From Curtobacterium sp. L6-1 (lineage in GTDB: Bacteria > Actinomycetota > Actinomycetes > Actinomycetales > Microbacteriaceae), in assembly GCF_018885305.1 (NCBI RefSeq), contig NZ_CP076544.1, positions 124,001 to 188,000 on the forward strand: a stretch of 64,000 nucleotides of DNA. The letters run 5' to 3'. Positions 27,966 to 36,391 of the stretch are shown in pieces (position 1 is the first letter of the stretch; each line of letters opens with the position of its first letter). Below the pieces are notes generated by a model. The model saw nothing but the letters and a program-made list of their open reading frames with translations. It did not search any database and was not told the origin of the DNA. The position numbers and the translations under genes are program-made.

Positions 27966-28901
27966 GTGAACGCCCTCCTCTACGTCCTCGTCGCCCTGAC
28001 CTGGGGCTCGAGCTTCTTCTTCGCGAAGATCGGTCTCGACGGTCTGGCACCCCAGCAGGTCGCCACCGTGCGGACCGTGCTCGGCGCCGTCACGCTCGTC
28101 GTGGTGCTGCTCGTCACCCGTCGCCGGTGGCCGCGGGAGCCGCGGGTGTGGGGGCACCTGCTCGTGGTGGCGGTGTTCCTCAACGCGGTGCCGTCGTCGC
28201 TCATGGCGTGGGCGGAGCAGACCGTCCCCTCCGGGCTCGCGAGCATCTACAACGCGACGACACCGATCATGACGCTGCTCGCCCTGGCCGTGCTCGTGCC
28301 GTCCGAACGGTTGAGCCGCCGGCAGGTCGGCGGGATCGTCCTGGGCATCGTCGGGGTCCTCGTGCTCGTCGGGCCGTGGGACGTCCTCGGCGACCCGGAG
28401 GTCCTGGCCAGCGTGCCGGGTCAGGTCGCCCTGCTCGGCATGACCGCCTCCTACGGCATCGGCCTCGCCTGGCTCCGCCGCTTCGGCGTCGGCGGCGGCT
28501 CCGACCCGACCACCGTCGCGACCGTGCAGCTCACGCTCGCCGCTGTGCTCATGCTGCTGGTCGCGCCCGTCGTCGCCACCGGTGCGGTGCAGCTGGACTG
28601 GAGGATCGTGGGCGCGATGGTCGCGCTCGGTGCGGTGGGCACGGGGCTGGCCTACGCGTGGAACACGCGACTGGTGGGTGCGTGGGGTGCCGGACGGGCC
28701 TCCACCGTCACCTACCTGACGCCGGTCGTCGGGGTCGCGCTCGGGGTCCTCGTGCTCGGCGAGCCGCTCCGGTGGAACGAGCCGGTGGGCGGCCTCGTCG
28801 TGCTCGCGGGGATCGCGCTGGCGTCCGGGCTGCTCGGCGGGCGGCGGCGACACCCGGCGGCTGCCGCGGCCAGTGGAGCAGGGGTGGCCGCGCGCCGCTG
28901 A
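27966..28901 (+). CDS. EamA/DMT-superfamily transporter
   Basis: A 311-residue membrane protein with two EamA repeats and about ten helices, opening VNALLYVLVALTWGSSFFFAKIGL and carrying the second-repeat start VQLTLAAVLMLLVAPVV. Such proteins export metabolites or amino acids; the cargo is unknown. The GTG at 27966 is preferred; in-frame ATGs further upstream (27915, 27924) would place the LysR dyad inside the coding region. The C-terminal tail is Arg/Ala-rich. Its partner regulator is the divergent LysR gene. Confidence 0.88.
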   Translation: MNALLYVLVALTWGSSFFFAKIGLDGLAPQQVATVRTVLGAVTLVVVLLVTRRRWPREPRVWGHLLVVAVFLNAVPSSLMAWAEQTVPSGLASIYNATTPIMTLLALAVLVPSERLSRRQVGGIVLGIVGVLVLVGPWDVLGDPEVLASVPGQVALLGMTASYGIGLAWLRRFGVGGGSDPTTVATVQLTLAAVLMLLVAPVVATGAVQLDWRIVGAMVALGAVGTGLAYAWNTRLVGAWGAGRASTVTYLTPVVGVALGVLVLGEPLRWNEPVGGLVVLAGIALASGLLGGRRRHPAAAAASGAGVAARR

Positions 28902-28917
28902 GCGTCCGGCGAGGAGG

Positions 28918-29445
28918 TCAGCCGTCGATGCGCTGCGCGGAGCGCCGATCGAGTTCGGCGAGCATCGTCCTCGTCCGCCGGAGGACGCGCGGCGTGCTGA
29001 GCAGGAACGCGACCAGGAAACCGACGAACAGCGCGACACCGAACCACCAGTACGGCGAATCGGTCAGGGCGAGCCACAGGGCCAGCGCCGTCGCCGCAAC
29101 GAAGACGAGTGGGCCGGACCAGCGTTGGCGCTCGTGCTGCGCCCGCTGGTGTTCGAGCGCCTGCCGCCACGCGAGCAGATCGGCATCGGCGGGCACCACA
29201 CCCGTGCGGCGGGCACGGGCGAAGGACCGGTCCCGGACCGCCGGCCCGGCCGCCTGCACCTGGCGTCCGACCCACAGGCCGAACACGACACCGAACACCG
29301 CTCCCGTGACGAGCGCGCCCACGACACGGGCCAGGACCGGAGCACCGGGCATCGTGAACGTGGTCCAGAGGAACCAGAACGCCCCGAACGGCAGCCCGGT
29401 GAGGAGCATCAGGACGGGAGTCGACCGGCGCCGGGTGGTCTGCAC
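28918..29445 (-). CDS. Four-helix membrane protein of unknown function
   Basis: About 175 residues. Two N-terminal helices (TPVLMLLTGLPFGAFWFLW; VVGALVTGAVFGVVFGLWVG), a charged helical stretch of about 50 residues (RDRSFARARRTGVVPADADL), then two more helices and a basic C-terminal tail. Consecutive GTG codons at 29448 and 29445 are candidate starts; a CAGGAT hexamer lies six bases before the second. No family is recognised. The 3' end is 17 bases from the convergent EamA gene. Confidence 0.65.
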   Translation of the reverse strand: MQTTRRRSTPVLMLLTGLPFGAFWFLWTTFTMPGAPVLARVVGALVTGAVFGVVFGLWVGRQVQAAGPAVRDRSFARARRTGVVPADADLLAWRQALEHQRAQHERQRWSGPLVFVAATALALWLALTDSPYWWFGVALFVGFLVAFLLSTPRVLRRTRTMLAELDRRSAQRIDG

Positions 29446-29482
29446 CACCCCATCCTGCCGGTGCCGGCGGGTTCGGTCCGGG

Positions 29483-29731
29483 TCAGGAACGGACGGGCAG
29501 CGGTCCGGGTCGCCGCGGGGTCCGGCGGTCGCGCCGTCCGAGGACGACGGCGACCACACCGAGGACGAGCCCGACGAGTCCGGCGAGGAGGAACAGCGGC
29601 ATCAGCAGCGCGAGTCCGATCGGCACCCCGACAGGGCCGAAGCTGCTGTACAGGAGCATCCAGGCGACCCCGGCGAAGCCGACGGCGAGGAGGACGGTGC
29701 TGAGGACGTGGAGCCGGTGCGCTCGGGTCAT
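29483..29731 (-). CDS. Small two-helix membrane protein
   Basis: 82 residues: a short basic N-terminus, two hydrophobic helices (VLSTVLLAVGFAGVAWMLL and IGLALLMPLFLLAGLVGLVL) and a basic tail. The ATG is supported by GGAGGAG ten bases upstream. Function unknown. It is oriented as the four-helix gene downstream (34 bases before that start) and divergent from the UbiA gene. Confidence 0.6.
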   Translation of the reverse strand: MTRAHRLHVLSTVLLAVGFAGVAWMLLYSSFGPVGVPIGLALLMPLFLLAGLVGLVLGVVAVVLGRRDRRTPRRPGPLPVRS

Positions 29732-29838
29732 GGTTGGGGTCTCCTCCGTGTGGTGGTGGGGAGGAGTGTGCCACACGTCCTCCCGACCACATGCCGCTCG
29801 CAGCATGGCTCCTGGCGACCGCGCGCACGCCCGCTCCG

Positions 29839-29844
29839 TACGCT
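29839..29844 (+). promoter_or_regulatory. -10 element (TACGCT) of the UbiA gene
   Basis: TACGCT ends six bases before the GTG at 29851, with no ribosome binding site between, predicting leaderless transcription. Confidence 0.5.
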
Positions 29845-29850
29845 GGCACC

Positions 29851-30720
29851 GTGACCCCTCCCCGCAGGCCCTCGACCCTCCGCCTGCTGTTCGCGTCCTC
29901 GCACCCCGGGCCGACCGTGACCGTGACGGTCCTCGCCACCGTGATCGCCACCGCCGTCGGGCACCCGGTCAGTGTCGTCGTGCTCGTGGCGCTCGCCGTG
30001 GTCGCCGGACAGCTGTCCATCGGCCTCGCGAACGACTGGATCGACGCCGACCGTGACCGGGCCGTCGGTCGGAGCGACAAGCCGGTGGCGCGCGGGCTCA
30101 TCGCCGTCGGGACGGTCCGGGCCGCGGCCGTCGTGACCGCCGCGGTCGCCGTCGTGCTCTCGCTGTTCCTCGGGCCGGTCGCCGCGGTCGCACACGTCGT
30201 CCTCGTCGCCGCGGGATGGGCCTACGACGCCGGCCTGAAGCGCAGCGTCTGGTCGGTCGCGCCCTTCGTCGTCGCGTTCGGGCTGCTGCCCGTCGTGGCC
30301 GTCGCCGCGGGGCCCGACGGGAGGTGGCCGGCGGCGTGGGCGATCGCGACCGGCGCGGTGTTCGGCGTCGCGATCCACTGCACCAACGTGCTGCCCGACC
30401 TGGTCGACGACGCGGCGACCGGTGTGCGGGGGTTCCCGCACCGGCTCGGACTGCACGCGTCCGGGATCGTGGCGTTCGGCTCGCTCGTCGTGGCGGCCGT
30501 CCTCGTGCTCGTCGGGCAGCTCGGCGGCGACGACCCCGTGCAGGGTGTCGGCGCCGTGCTCGCCGTGCTGGGGGCGCTCGTCGTGGTCGTGCTGGCGGTC
30601 GTCGGGGTGCGGCTCGTGCTCACCGGACCGCCGACCCGCACGCTGTTCCGGCTCGTGATCGCGTCGTCGCTCGTGCTGGTGGTCGAGCTCGGCTTCGCGG
30701 GCGCGGCCCTCGTCGCCTGA
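29851..30720 (+). CDS. UbiA-family prenyltransferase
   Basis: A 289-residue integral membrane prenyltransferase with about nine helices. The first Asp-rich motif is NDWIDADRDRAVGRSDKP (about residues 55-72) and the second DLVDDAATGVRG, which together bind the prenyl diphosphate through magnesium. The aromatic or lipid acceptor is unknown; menaquinone or another prenylated lipid is possible. The mevalonate operon in the same window would supply the prenyl donor. The GTG start is chosen because of the adjacent -10 and the family-typical N-terminal length. Confidence 0.87.
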   Translation: MTPPRRPSTLRLLFASSHPGPTVTVTVLATVIATAVGHPVSVVVLVALAVVAGQLSIGLANDWIDADRDRAVGRSDKPVARGLIAVGTVRAAAVVTAAVAVVLSLFLGPVAAVAHVVLVAAGWAYDAGLKRSVWSVAPFVVAFGLLPVVAVAAGPDGRWPAAWAIATGAVFGVAIHCTNVLPDLVDDAATGVRGFPHRLGLHASGIVAFGSLVVAAVLVLVGQLGGDDPVQGVGAVLAVLGALVVVVLAVVGVRLVLTGPPTRTLFRLVIASSLVLVVELGFAGAALVA

Positions 30721-30871
30721 CCCGTCCGGCGACGAGCGCGCGGACCGGAGCCGACCGGAGCAGACCGCCGACGACCGGTGACGGCAGGGGTGCTCGGCAC
30801 GCCCCGGGCCCGGTACCCTCGGACGGTCCCGGCCGTCCGCGCCGGCGAACGCGAACGGGAACGAGGACGAC

Positions 30872-31435
30872 GTGGGCGATGCGGTCCCGGTGCTGCCGGT
30901 GGTGGTGCCACTCGGCATCGTGGTGTTCGTGGCGCTGGTGTCGGTCCTGCTCGCCAGGCGCCGCTTCTCGTTCCCGCGTGCAGCCGTGGCCGCCGCCGTC
31001 GCGGTGTACGCGGCCGGTGTCGTGGCGAACACGGTGTTCCCGGTCTTCCTCCACCGGGTCGGCGGTGCGGACTCGGGCACACTGCCGCTCGTCCTCGTGC
31101 CGTTCGTGGACTACGAGGTCGGCGACGCGGTGACGAACGTGCTGGTCTTCCTGCCGATCGGCGTGCTCGTGCCGCTCCTGCTCGCCCGTCCGACGTGGTG
31201 GCGCGTGCTGGCGACCGCCGCCGGGATCAGCCTCGTCATCGAGCTCACCCAGCTCGTCACCGCCCGCGTCGCCGGGGGCGGACACGTCGCGGACGTGGAC
31301 GACTGGCTGTGGAACGTCGTCGGCGCAGGCGTGGGGTTCGCGCTGTACACGCTGCTGGTGCGGCTGCCCGGCACCGACGCCCTGGTCGAGCGGTTCCGCT
31401 GGACGCCACGAGCGGCGGTTCCGCGCGCGCGGTGA
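30872..31435 (+). CDS. VanZ family membrane protein
   Basis: A 187-residue membrane protein with about five helices and the VanZ-like signature ADVDDWLWNVVGAGVGFALY after LVIELTQLVTARVAGGG. VanZ proteins are linked to low-level teicoplanin resistance, but most family members have no known role. The GTG at 30872 has GAGGAC upstream. A TACCCT -10 at about 30813-30818 would give a normal leader. Separate from UbiA by 151 bases. Confidence 0.85.
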   Translation: MGDAVPVLPVVVPLGIVVFVALVSVLLARRRFSFPRAAVAAAVAVYAAGVVANTVFPVFLHRVGGADSGTLPLVLVPFVDYEVGDAVTNVLVFLPIGVLVPLLLARPTWWRVLATAAGISLVIELTQLVTARVAGGGHVADVDDWLWNVVGAGVGFALYTLLVRLPGTDALVERFRWTPRAAVPRAR

Positions 31436-31448
31436 CCAGCCCGACGAC

Positions 31449-31526
31449 GGCGTCTGCCCGAGACGCCTCGGGATGCCCGAGACGCCGCCACCTTCAGCGG
31501 AGTCTCGACTGCATAGCGGCGTCTCG
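31449..31526. terminator. Two GAGACGCC-type hairpins between convergent genes
   Basis: GGCGTCT-GCCCG-AGACGCC (31449-31467) is a perfect seven-base stem. CGAGACGCCG (31478-31487) pairs with CGGCGTCTCG (31517-31526). They lie in the 161-base gap between the convergent VanZ and monooxygenase genes and probably terminate both. The GAGACGCC/GGCGTCTC word recurs many times in the repeat array at 43.8-44.3 kb. Confidence 0.6.
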
Positions 31527-31596
31527 ACGGGATGGCGGCGTCCCGACCAGACGGGCCCGTACCACCGGCCCAGCACGCCCAGCAGACCCAGCGCCC

Positions 31597-32796
31597 CTAG
31601 GCCCAGGCCATCGCGTAGAGCCGGGCGAGCACCCCCGACGTCGGGAGGGACAGGACGGACCGGAGCAGCGCCTCCCGGCCGACGCCGACCACGCCGGGGA
31701 CCGCGCGTCCGAGGGCCATGTTCGCCTCGGCCTGCCGCCCGGCCCGTCGGGCCGCCGCCTGTCGTCGGCGTGCGTACGCGGGCCACGGCCCGGCCGCGTC
31801 GCTGCGCACCGCCTCGGCGAGCAGCGGTGCGAGGTCGGCGGCGTCCAGCCAGCCGAGGTTCATGCCCTGCCCGCCGATCGGGCTGATCTCGTGGGCGGCG
31901 TCGCCGACCAGGACGACGCGGCCCACGCCGACGCGGTCGGCGGTGCGGCGGCGCACACCGAACGCGCTGAGCATCGAGCACGTGGCCGGGTCCGGTGCGA
32001 CGCCGGTGCGGTCGCGGACGACGGACGCCAGCCGGGAGGCCCGGTGCGCGTCCGGCCCGTCGGCTGCGGACACCGAGCCGGCCGGGTCCGCCAGGGGGTC
32101 GCCGTCGGGCAGCAGCGCGACGTACCGTCGCCGACCGTGGGGGAGCGGGAAGGACTCCAGGACGCCCGACGAGCCCACGTCGACGAGGGCGGCCGAGCGG
32201 TCGTCGTCGGCCTCCGGGTCGGCGAAGTCGCCCATCACGTAGCGGTCCGGGTAGTCCCGCCCGGTCGTGCCGACGCCGAGCAGGTCGCGGACGACGCTGC
32301 GGGCGCCGTCCGCGCCGACGACGAAGGACGCGCGGACGGTGACGGGGCTGCCGTCCCGGTCCGTGCCGGTCGCGACGACGTGGTCGGGGTGGCGGTCCAG
32401 GTCGACGAGGGCGGTGCCGGTGCGCAGCGCATCCGGTGCGGTGGCCTGCAGTCGGGCACGGAGCAGGTGCTCGGTGCGGTGCTGGTCGAGCGTCGCGACG
32501 TAGGGGTGCGTGTCCGAGGCGCCGGCGAACGACAGCGTGCCGAGGACCCGCCCGCGGCTCCGGGCGACCCCGGTCCGCACGAGGACGGCCTCGTCGAGCA
32601 CCGCCTGCGTGAGGCCGACCGCGGCGAAGGCGTCGAGCGACGGCGGGTGGATGCCGATCGCGCGGGAGCCGACCGGGTCGCTGGTGCGGCGTTCCCACAC
32701 CCGCACGGCGGTTCCCCGCGCGGCCAGGAGCGCGCCGAGGAACAGGCCGACCGGTCCACCGCCGACGACGAGGACGTCCGTGCGGTCCGTGGTCAC
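31597..32796 (-). CDS. FAD-dependent monooxygenase (PHBH-like)
   Basis: A 399-residue class A flavoprotein hydroxylase. FAD binding is seen in DVLVVGGGPVGLFLGALLAARG (about residues 7-28), the DG motif in VGADGARSVVRDLLGV, and the GD motif in RVVLVGDAAHEISPIGGQGMN. It should hydroxylate a small aromatic or lipid substrate using NAD(P)H and oxygen; the substrate is not evident. The GTG start sits six bases from a TAGGCT -10. Monocistronic. Confidence 0.9.
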   Translation of the reverse strand: MTTDRTDVLVVGGGPVGLFLGALLAARGTAVRVWERRTSDPVGSRAIGIHPPSLDAFAAVGLTQAVLDEAVLVRTGVARSRGRVLGTLSFAGASDTHPYVATLDQHRTEHLLRARLQATAPDALRTGTALVDLDRHPDHVVATGTDRDGSPVTVRASFVVGADGARSVVRDLLGVGTTGRDYPDRYVMGDFADPEADDDRSAALVDVGSSGVLESFPLPHGRRRYVALLPDGDPLADPAGSVSAADGPDAHRASRLASVVRDRTGVAPDPATCSMLSAFGVRRRTADRVGVGRVVLVGDAAHEISPIGGQGMNLGWLDAADLAPLLAEAVRSDAAGPWPAYARRRQAAARRAGRQAEANMALGRAVPGVVGVGREALLRSVLSLPTSGVLARLYAMAWA

Positions 32797-32802
32797 GCAC
32801 CG

Positions 32803-32808
32803 AGCCTA
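32803..32808 (-). promoter_or_regulatory. -10 element (TAGGCT) of the monooxygenase gene
   Basis: TAGGCT on the minus strand, six bases from the GTG at 32796. The 323-base spacer from here to 33119 also contains the 33056-33077 dyad but no gene that I can support. Confidence 0.5.
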
Positions 32809-33055
32809 CGCAGGGGGACGGGCGCGCCGGCGCAGCCAGGGCCGCGGCCCCCGAGGAGTGCGTCGACGGTCGTGCCGGTGCGGTGTGACGACCACGCCGT
32901 GGGTGCCGTGCTCATCGTCGTCGCCACATCGCCGCCGCGGCCGCGCCCGCCGTGCGGCGCGTGACGGTCGGCACGACGGAGGCCTGAGCCGACCCGTCGA
33001 CTGTCCGGGAACCGCACGACCTGCTGCGTCTGCCCGCGCTCCCATGCGGTCCCGA

Positions 33056-33077
33056 GTTCCGTCACCAGCGACGGAAC
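33056..33077. promoter_or_regulatory. Inverted repeat upstream of the membrane/stress gene pair
   Basis: GTTCCGTC and GACGGAAC, perfect eight-base arms with a six-base spacer, ending 42 bases before the ATG at 33120. It may be an operator or a leader hairpin. Confidence 0.4.
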
Positions 33078-33119
33078 GCCGGCAGCCGCCGGCGCGAGCA
33101 CCAGCGCCAGGAGACAGTG

Positions 33120-33815
33120 ATGAGCACACCCGACGACGACACCCGGCCGCTGCGCGACCAGGACGGGCACGACCACCCGCGCCGGGACCACCCGGACGCC
33201 GACGGCACCGGCCCGACCCGCGCGGTCCCCGCCGAGCGCGGCGCCACGCAGCGCGAGAGCGTCCTCGAGCGCGAGAAGGAGGAGTTCTCCGGCTTCAAGT
33301 GGGGCTCCGCGTTCTTCGGCTGGCTCACCGCCACCGGCACCGCGGTCATCCTCACGGCGATTCTCAGCGCGATCGGCGCGGGCGTCGGCCTCGGCCAGAA
33401 CGGCGGCGACGTCGACGACGCCGCGAAGGACGTCACGCAGAACGGTGACGTCATCGGCATCGTCGGCGCGATCGCCCTCGCCGTGATCCTCTTCGTCGCG
33501 TACTACGCAGGCGGCTACGTCGCCGGTCGCATGGCCCGGTTCTCCGGCGCCAAGCAGGGCGTCGCGGTCTGGATCTGGGCCGTCGTCATCGCGATCGTCG
33601 TGGCGATCGTCACCGCGATCGCCGGCGCACAGTTCAACGTGCTCGGGAACCTGAACAGCTTCCCGCGCATCCCCGTGGACGAGGGCACCCTCACCGTGAC
33701 GGGCATCATCACGCTCGTCGTCGTCGCCCTGATCAGCCTGGTCGGCGCCGTCCTCGGTGGCCTGGCCGGCATGCGCTACCACCGCAAGGTCGACCGCGTC
33801 GGTCTCGGCCGCTGA
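33120..33815 (+). CDS. Multi-helix membrane protein (TIGR04086-like)
   Basis: 231 residues. The first about 65 residues are hydrophilic, Asp/His/Arg-rich and probably disordered. Four membrane helices follow (FGWLTATGTAVILTAILSAI; GIVGAIALAVILFVAYYAGG; VAVWIWAVVIAIVVAIVTAI; VTGIITLVVVALISLVGAVL). The YYAGGYVAGRMARFSGAKQG segment after helix 2 is typical of this small-membrane-protein family. AGGAG lies seven bases before the ATG; a GTG three bases earlier is an alternative. It precedes a PRC-barrel/DUF2382 gene by 97 bases, and the two may form a stress-response unit. Confidence 0.75.
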   Translation: MSTPDDDTRPLRDQDGHDHPRRDHPDADGTGPTRAVPAERGATQRESVLEREKEEFSGFKWGSAFFGWLTATGTAVILTAILSAIGAGVGLGQNGGDVDDAAKDVTQNGDVIGIVGAIALAVILFVAYYAGGYVAGRMARFSGAKQGVAVWIWAVVIAIVVAIVTAIAGAQFNVLGNLNSFPRIPVDEGTLTVTGIITLVVVALISLVGAVLGGLAGMRYHRKVDRVGLGR

Positions 33816-33912
33816 CCCCGAGCCGACCGCGTCGGTCCGGCTCGCCGAGCCCGGGCCGACCCCACAGACTGCACCACCTCACCGAAACCGCCGCACGACG
33901 AAGGGAACGACC

Positions 33913-34839
33913 ATGATCGACTCGAACAACATCAACAGCGTCTTCGACGCGAAGGTCATCGACCCGGACGGCCAGAAGGTCGGCACCGTCAAGCAGGTGT
34001 ACGTCGACCACAACGACGGCCACCCCCTGTTCGCCAGCGTCTCGACGGGCCTCTTCGGCACCTCCGAGTCGTTCGTCCCGCTCGAGGGCGCGGACCTCAC
34101 CGGCGACGAGCTCCGTGTCGCCTACGACAAGGACCGCATCAAGGACGCACCGCGCATCGATGCCGACGGCGACCTCAGCGACGACGAGCAGGACCGCATC
34201 TTCGACCACTACGGCATCGGCGGCGGCAGCAGCACGGGCACGACCTCGACCCACACCGACGACACCGTCGGCGTCGACCCGGACCTCACCCCGACCGACC
34301 CGGCCTCGGCGCACACGGCGACCGGCAGCACGACGTCGGCCACCGACAGCCGCACCGACGGTGCCGCCGGCTACGACACCAGCGCCGACGCGACGGGAGT
34401 CGTGGGCGGCGACGTCACCGACACGACGCGCAGCGCCGGTCACGACACCTCGGGTGCGAACACCGACGACGCGATGACCCGCTCGGAGGAGCACCTCAAC
34501 GTCGGGACGCAGAACGTCCAGACGGGCCGCGCCCGCCTCCGCAAGCACGTGGTCACCGAGCAGCAGAACGTCACCGTGCCGGTGCAGCACGAGGAGCTCC
34601 GCGTCGAGACCGAGCCGATCACCGACGGCAACGTCGGCGCAGCGACCGACGGCCCGGCCCTGTCCGAGGAGGAGCACGAGGTGACCCTCTCCGAGGAGCG
34701 CGTCGTCGTCGACAAGGAGACCGTCCCGGTCGAGCGCGTCCGCCTCGGTACCGAGACCGTCACCGAGCAGCAGCAGGTCTCGGAAGAGGTCGCGCACGAG
34801 GAGATCGAGCTCGACGAGGACGGCACGAACCGCCGCTGA
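33913..34839 (+). CDS. PRC-barrel and DUF2382 domain protein
   Basis: 308 residues. The N-terminal PRC barrel spans about residues 8-95 (VFDAKVIDPDGQKVGTVKQV). A Thr/Ser/Asp-rich low-complexity linker follows (about residues 105-185). The C-terminal DUF2382 region is rich in EE/EQ repeats (RLRKHVVTEQQNVTVPVQHE ... ERVVVDKETVPVERVRLG). Proteins of this form are common in desiccation- or stress-exposed bacteria, and their biochemical role is unknown. AAGGGAACG precedes the ATG. A strong palindromic terminator follows. Confidence 0.9.
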   Translation: MIDSNNINSVFDAKVIDPDGQKVGTVKQVYVDHNDGHPLFASVSTGLFGTSESFVPLEGADLTGDELRVAYDKDRIKDAPRIDADGDLSDDEQDRIFDHYGIGGGSSTGTTSTHTDDTVGVDPDLTPTDPASAHTATGSTTSATDSRTDGAAGYDTSADATGVVGGDVTDTTRSAGHDTSGANTDDAMTRSEEHLNVGTQNVQTGRARLRKHVVTEQQNVTVPVQHEELRVETEPITDGNVGAATDGPALSEEEHEVTLSEERVVVDKETVPVERVRLGTETVTEQQQVSEEVAHEEIELDEDGTNRR

Positions 34840-34856
34840 GTCCAGCGACACTCCAC

Positions 34857-34894
34857 ACGGGAGGCCCGGTGCCGGACGGCACCGGGCCTCCCGT
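34857..34894. terminator. Palindromic terminator after the PRC-barrel gene
   Basis: Seventeen-base perfect arms starting ACGGGAGGCCCGGTGCC around the loop GGAC. It stands between the convergent PRC-barrel and acyltransferase genes. The outer stem matches the 7343-7390 element. Confidence 0.8.
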
Positions 34895-34904
34895 CCGTCG
34901 TGGC

Positions 34905-35010
34905 GACGACCACGGCCAGCGCGCCAGCGGGCGGGCGGGCCGGCTGGCCGGCCCGGCTGGCGGGCCGGTAGGCAGGCGGGCCACCGGGCCACCGGGCCAG
35001 CGGGCCAGAG
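34905..35010. repeat. Low-complexity GGGCCA/GCGGGC repeats
   Basis: The gap between the terminator and the acyltransferase 3' end is built of short imperfect repeats of GGGCCACC, GGGCCAGC and GGCCGGC units. No open frame or RNA gene is supported. Confidence 0.6.
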
Positions 35011-35020
35011 GATCCGCGGG

Positions 35021-36235
35021 TCAGCCGGTCGCTGCGCTGCGGGCCGCGCGGTCCTCGGCGACCAGGCGGTGGGCCTCACGTGCCCGGTTGCGGAGCTTCT
35101 CGACCGGCACCTCGACCGCGTACGCCGCCCCGATGGACACGACGACGGCCACCGCGAACAGCCACACGTTGCCGAGCCACCCGATGGCGAAGGTCCCGAG
35201 CAGCGCGATGACGAGCGGGTGCCAGAGGTACGCAGAGTACGACACCCGGCGGCCGAACCAGGCGACCGGGGCCCACGAGAGGGCGGCCGACACCGGGGTG
35301 CGGACCGACACGAGCCCGCCGATGAGCACCGCCGTGAAGAGCCCCGTCGCCGGCATGAGCAGACCGAACGTCCAGGCGTGCTCGGTCCAGTCGTCGGTGA
35401 TCCAGAACTGCACGCCCACGACGACCGCCGCGCCGACCCAGGTGCCGACGTGCCCGGCGATGCCCGCGGCGAACGACCGCACGCGCTCGTCGTCGAGCAG
35501 GAGCGCGAGCAGGCACCCGGTGGCGAGCGGCACGACGCCGAGCACGGGGGAGAAGTACACGTCCGGGGTCGACCCGCCGGACGGGGTGCGGTAGCTCAGC
35601 CACGACGCTGCCGACGCGGCCACGACGACCACGGACAGGCCGGCCACGAGCGCACGGCGGCGACGGCCGAGGGACAGCAGGAGCAGGAGCACGGGCGGCC
35701 ACACGAGGTAGAACTGCTCCTCCATCGAGAGGCTCCACGTGTGCGCGAAGACGCCCTGCGTGGTGTCCCAGAACGACCGGTAGAGGTTGCCCGTGTAGGT
35801 GAGGGCGATGAACGCGGCCTCACCCGCCGAGAACGACGCGCCCTTGTAGTCGCCGACCCAGTTCCAGAGCAGGAGCCCGGCCACGACGAGCGCGACGAGT
35901 GCCGGGTACAGCCGCAGCAGCCGCTTCCACCAGAAGGACCCGAGACGGATCGTGCCCGTCTTGTCCCGCTCGCGCAGCAGCAGCGTCGAGATCAGGTAGC
36001 CGGACAGCACGAAGAACACCGTGACGCCGATCCAGCCGCCCTCGAACTGCGGGACGTGCAGGTGGTACAGGATCACCGCGACGATCGCGACCGTGCGCAG
36101 CCCGTCCAGTGCGAGGGCACGACCGGCGCGCGGGGTCCGGGCCGGTCCGTGACCCGTCGCGGCGGCGACGCCGGCGGGCGCGGGTGCGGTCCCCGTCGTG
36201 GTCGCGGTGGTCACCGGGGCTGCTGTCCGGGTCAT
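35021..36235 (-). CDS. Acyltransferase 3 (OafA/YrhL-like) membrane protein
   Basis: A 404-residue membrane O-acyltransferase with about ten helices. The N-terminal region ALDGLRTVAIVAVILYHLHV followed by GGWIGVTVFFVLSGYL carries the family's conserved histidine and glycine-rich turn. Such enzymes acetylate or acylate cell-surface sugars or peptidoglycan; the target is unknown. The protein ends soon after the last helix in a basic cytoplasmic tail, so there is no SGNH domain. The ATG at 36235 is six bases from CAGACT; a GTG at 36238 is also possible. Confidence 0.9.
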   Translation of the reverse strand: MTRTAAPVTTATTTGTAPAPAGVAAATGHGPARTPRAGRALALDGLRTVAIVAVILYHLHVPQFEGGWIGVTVFFVLSGYLISTLLLRERDKTGTIRLGSFWWKRLLRLYPALVALVVAGLLLWNWVGDYKGASFSAGEAAFIALTYTGNLYRSFWDTTQGVFAHTWSLSMEEQFYLVWPPVLLLLLSLGRRRRALVAGLSVVVVAASAASWLSYRTPSGGSTPDVYFSPVLGVVPLATGCLLALLLDDERVRSFAAGIAGHVGTWVGAAVVVGVQFWITDDWTEHAWTFGLLMPATGLFTAVLIGGLVSVRTPVSAALSWAPVAWFGRRVSYSAYLWHPLVIALLGTFAIGWLGNVWLFAVAVVVSIGAAYAVEVPVEKLRNRAREAHRLVAEDRAARSAATG

Positions 36236-36335
36236 CACGCCAGTCTGCTCCCGGCGGCCAAGAAGCGCCTCAGTGCTGCCGGATCGCTCTCTCAGGTCCG
36301 GGCCGGGCCGCGCGGAGCGGACGACCGCAGCGACG

Positions 36336-36381
36336 ACGGACGGGAGGCACGTGGGGACGTCCCCACGTGCCTCCCGTCCGT
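36336..36381. terminator. Perfect 46-bp palindromic terminator after ndh
   Basis: Arms of 21 bases beginning ACGGACGGGAGGCACGTGGGG flank ACGT. It lies just downstream of the NDH-2 stop, between two minus-strand genes. The outer stem belongs to the same family as 7343-7390, with a CACG variant in place of CCCG. Confidence 0.8.
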
Positions 36382-36391
36382 TGGGCGGCGG

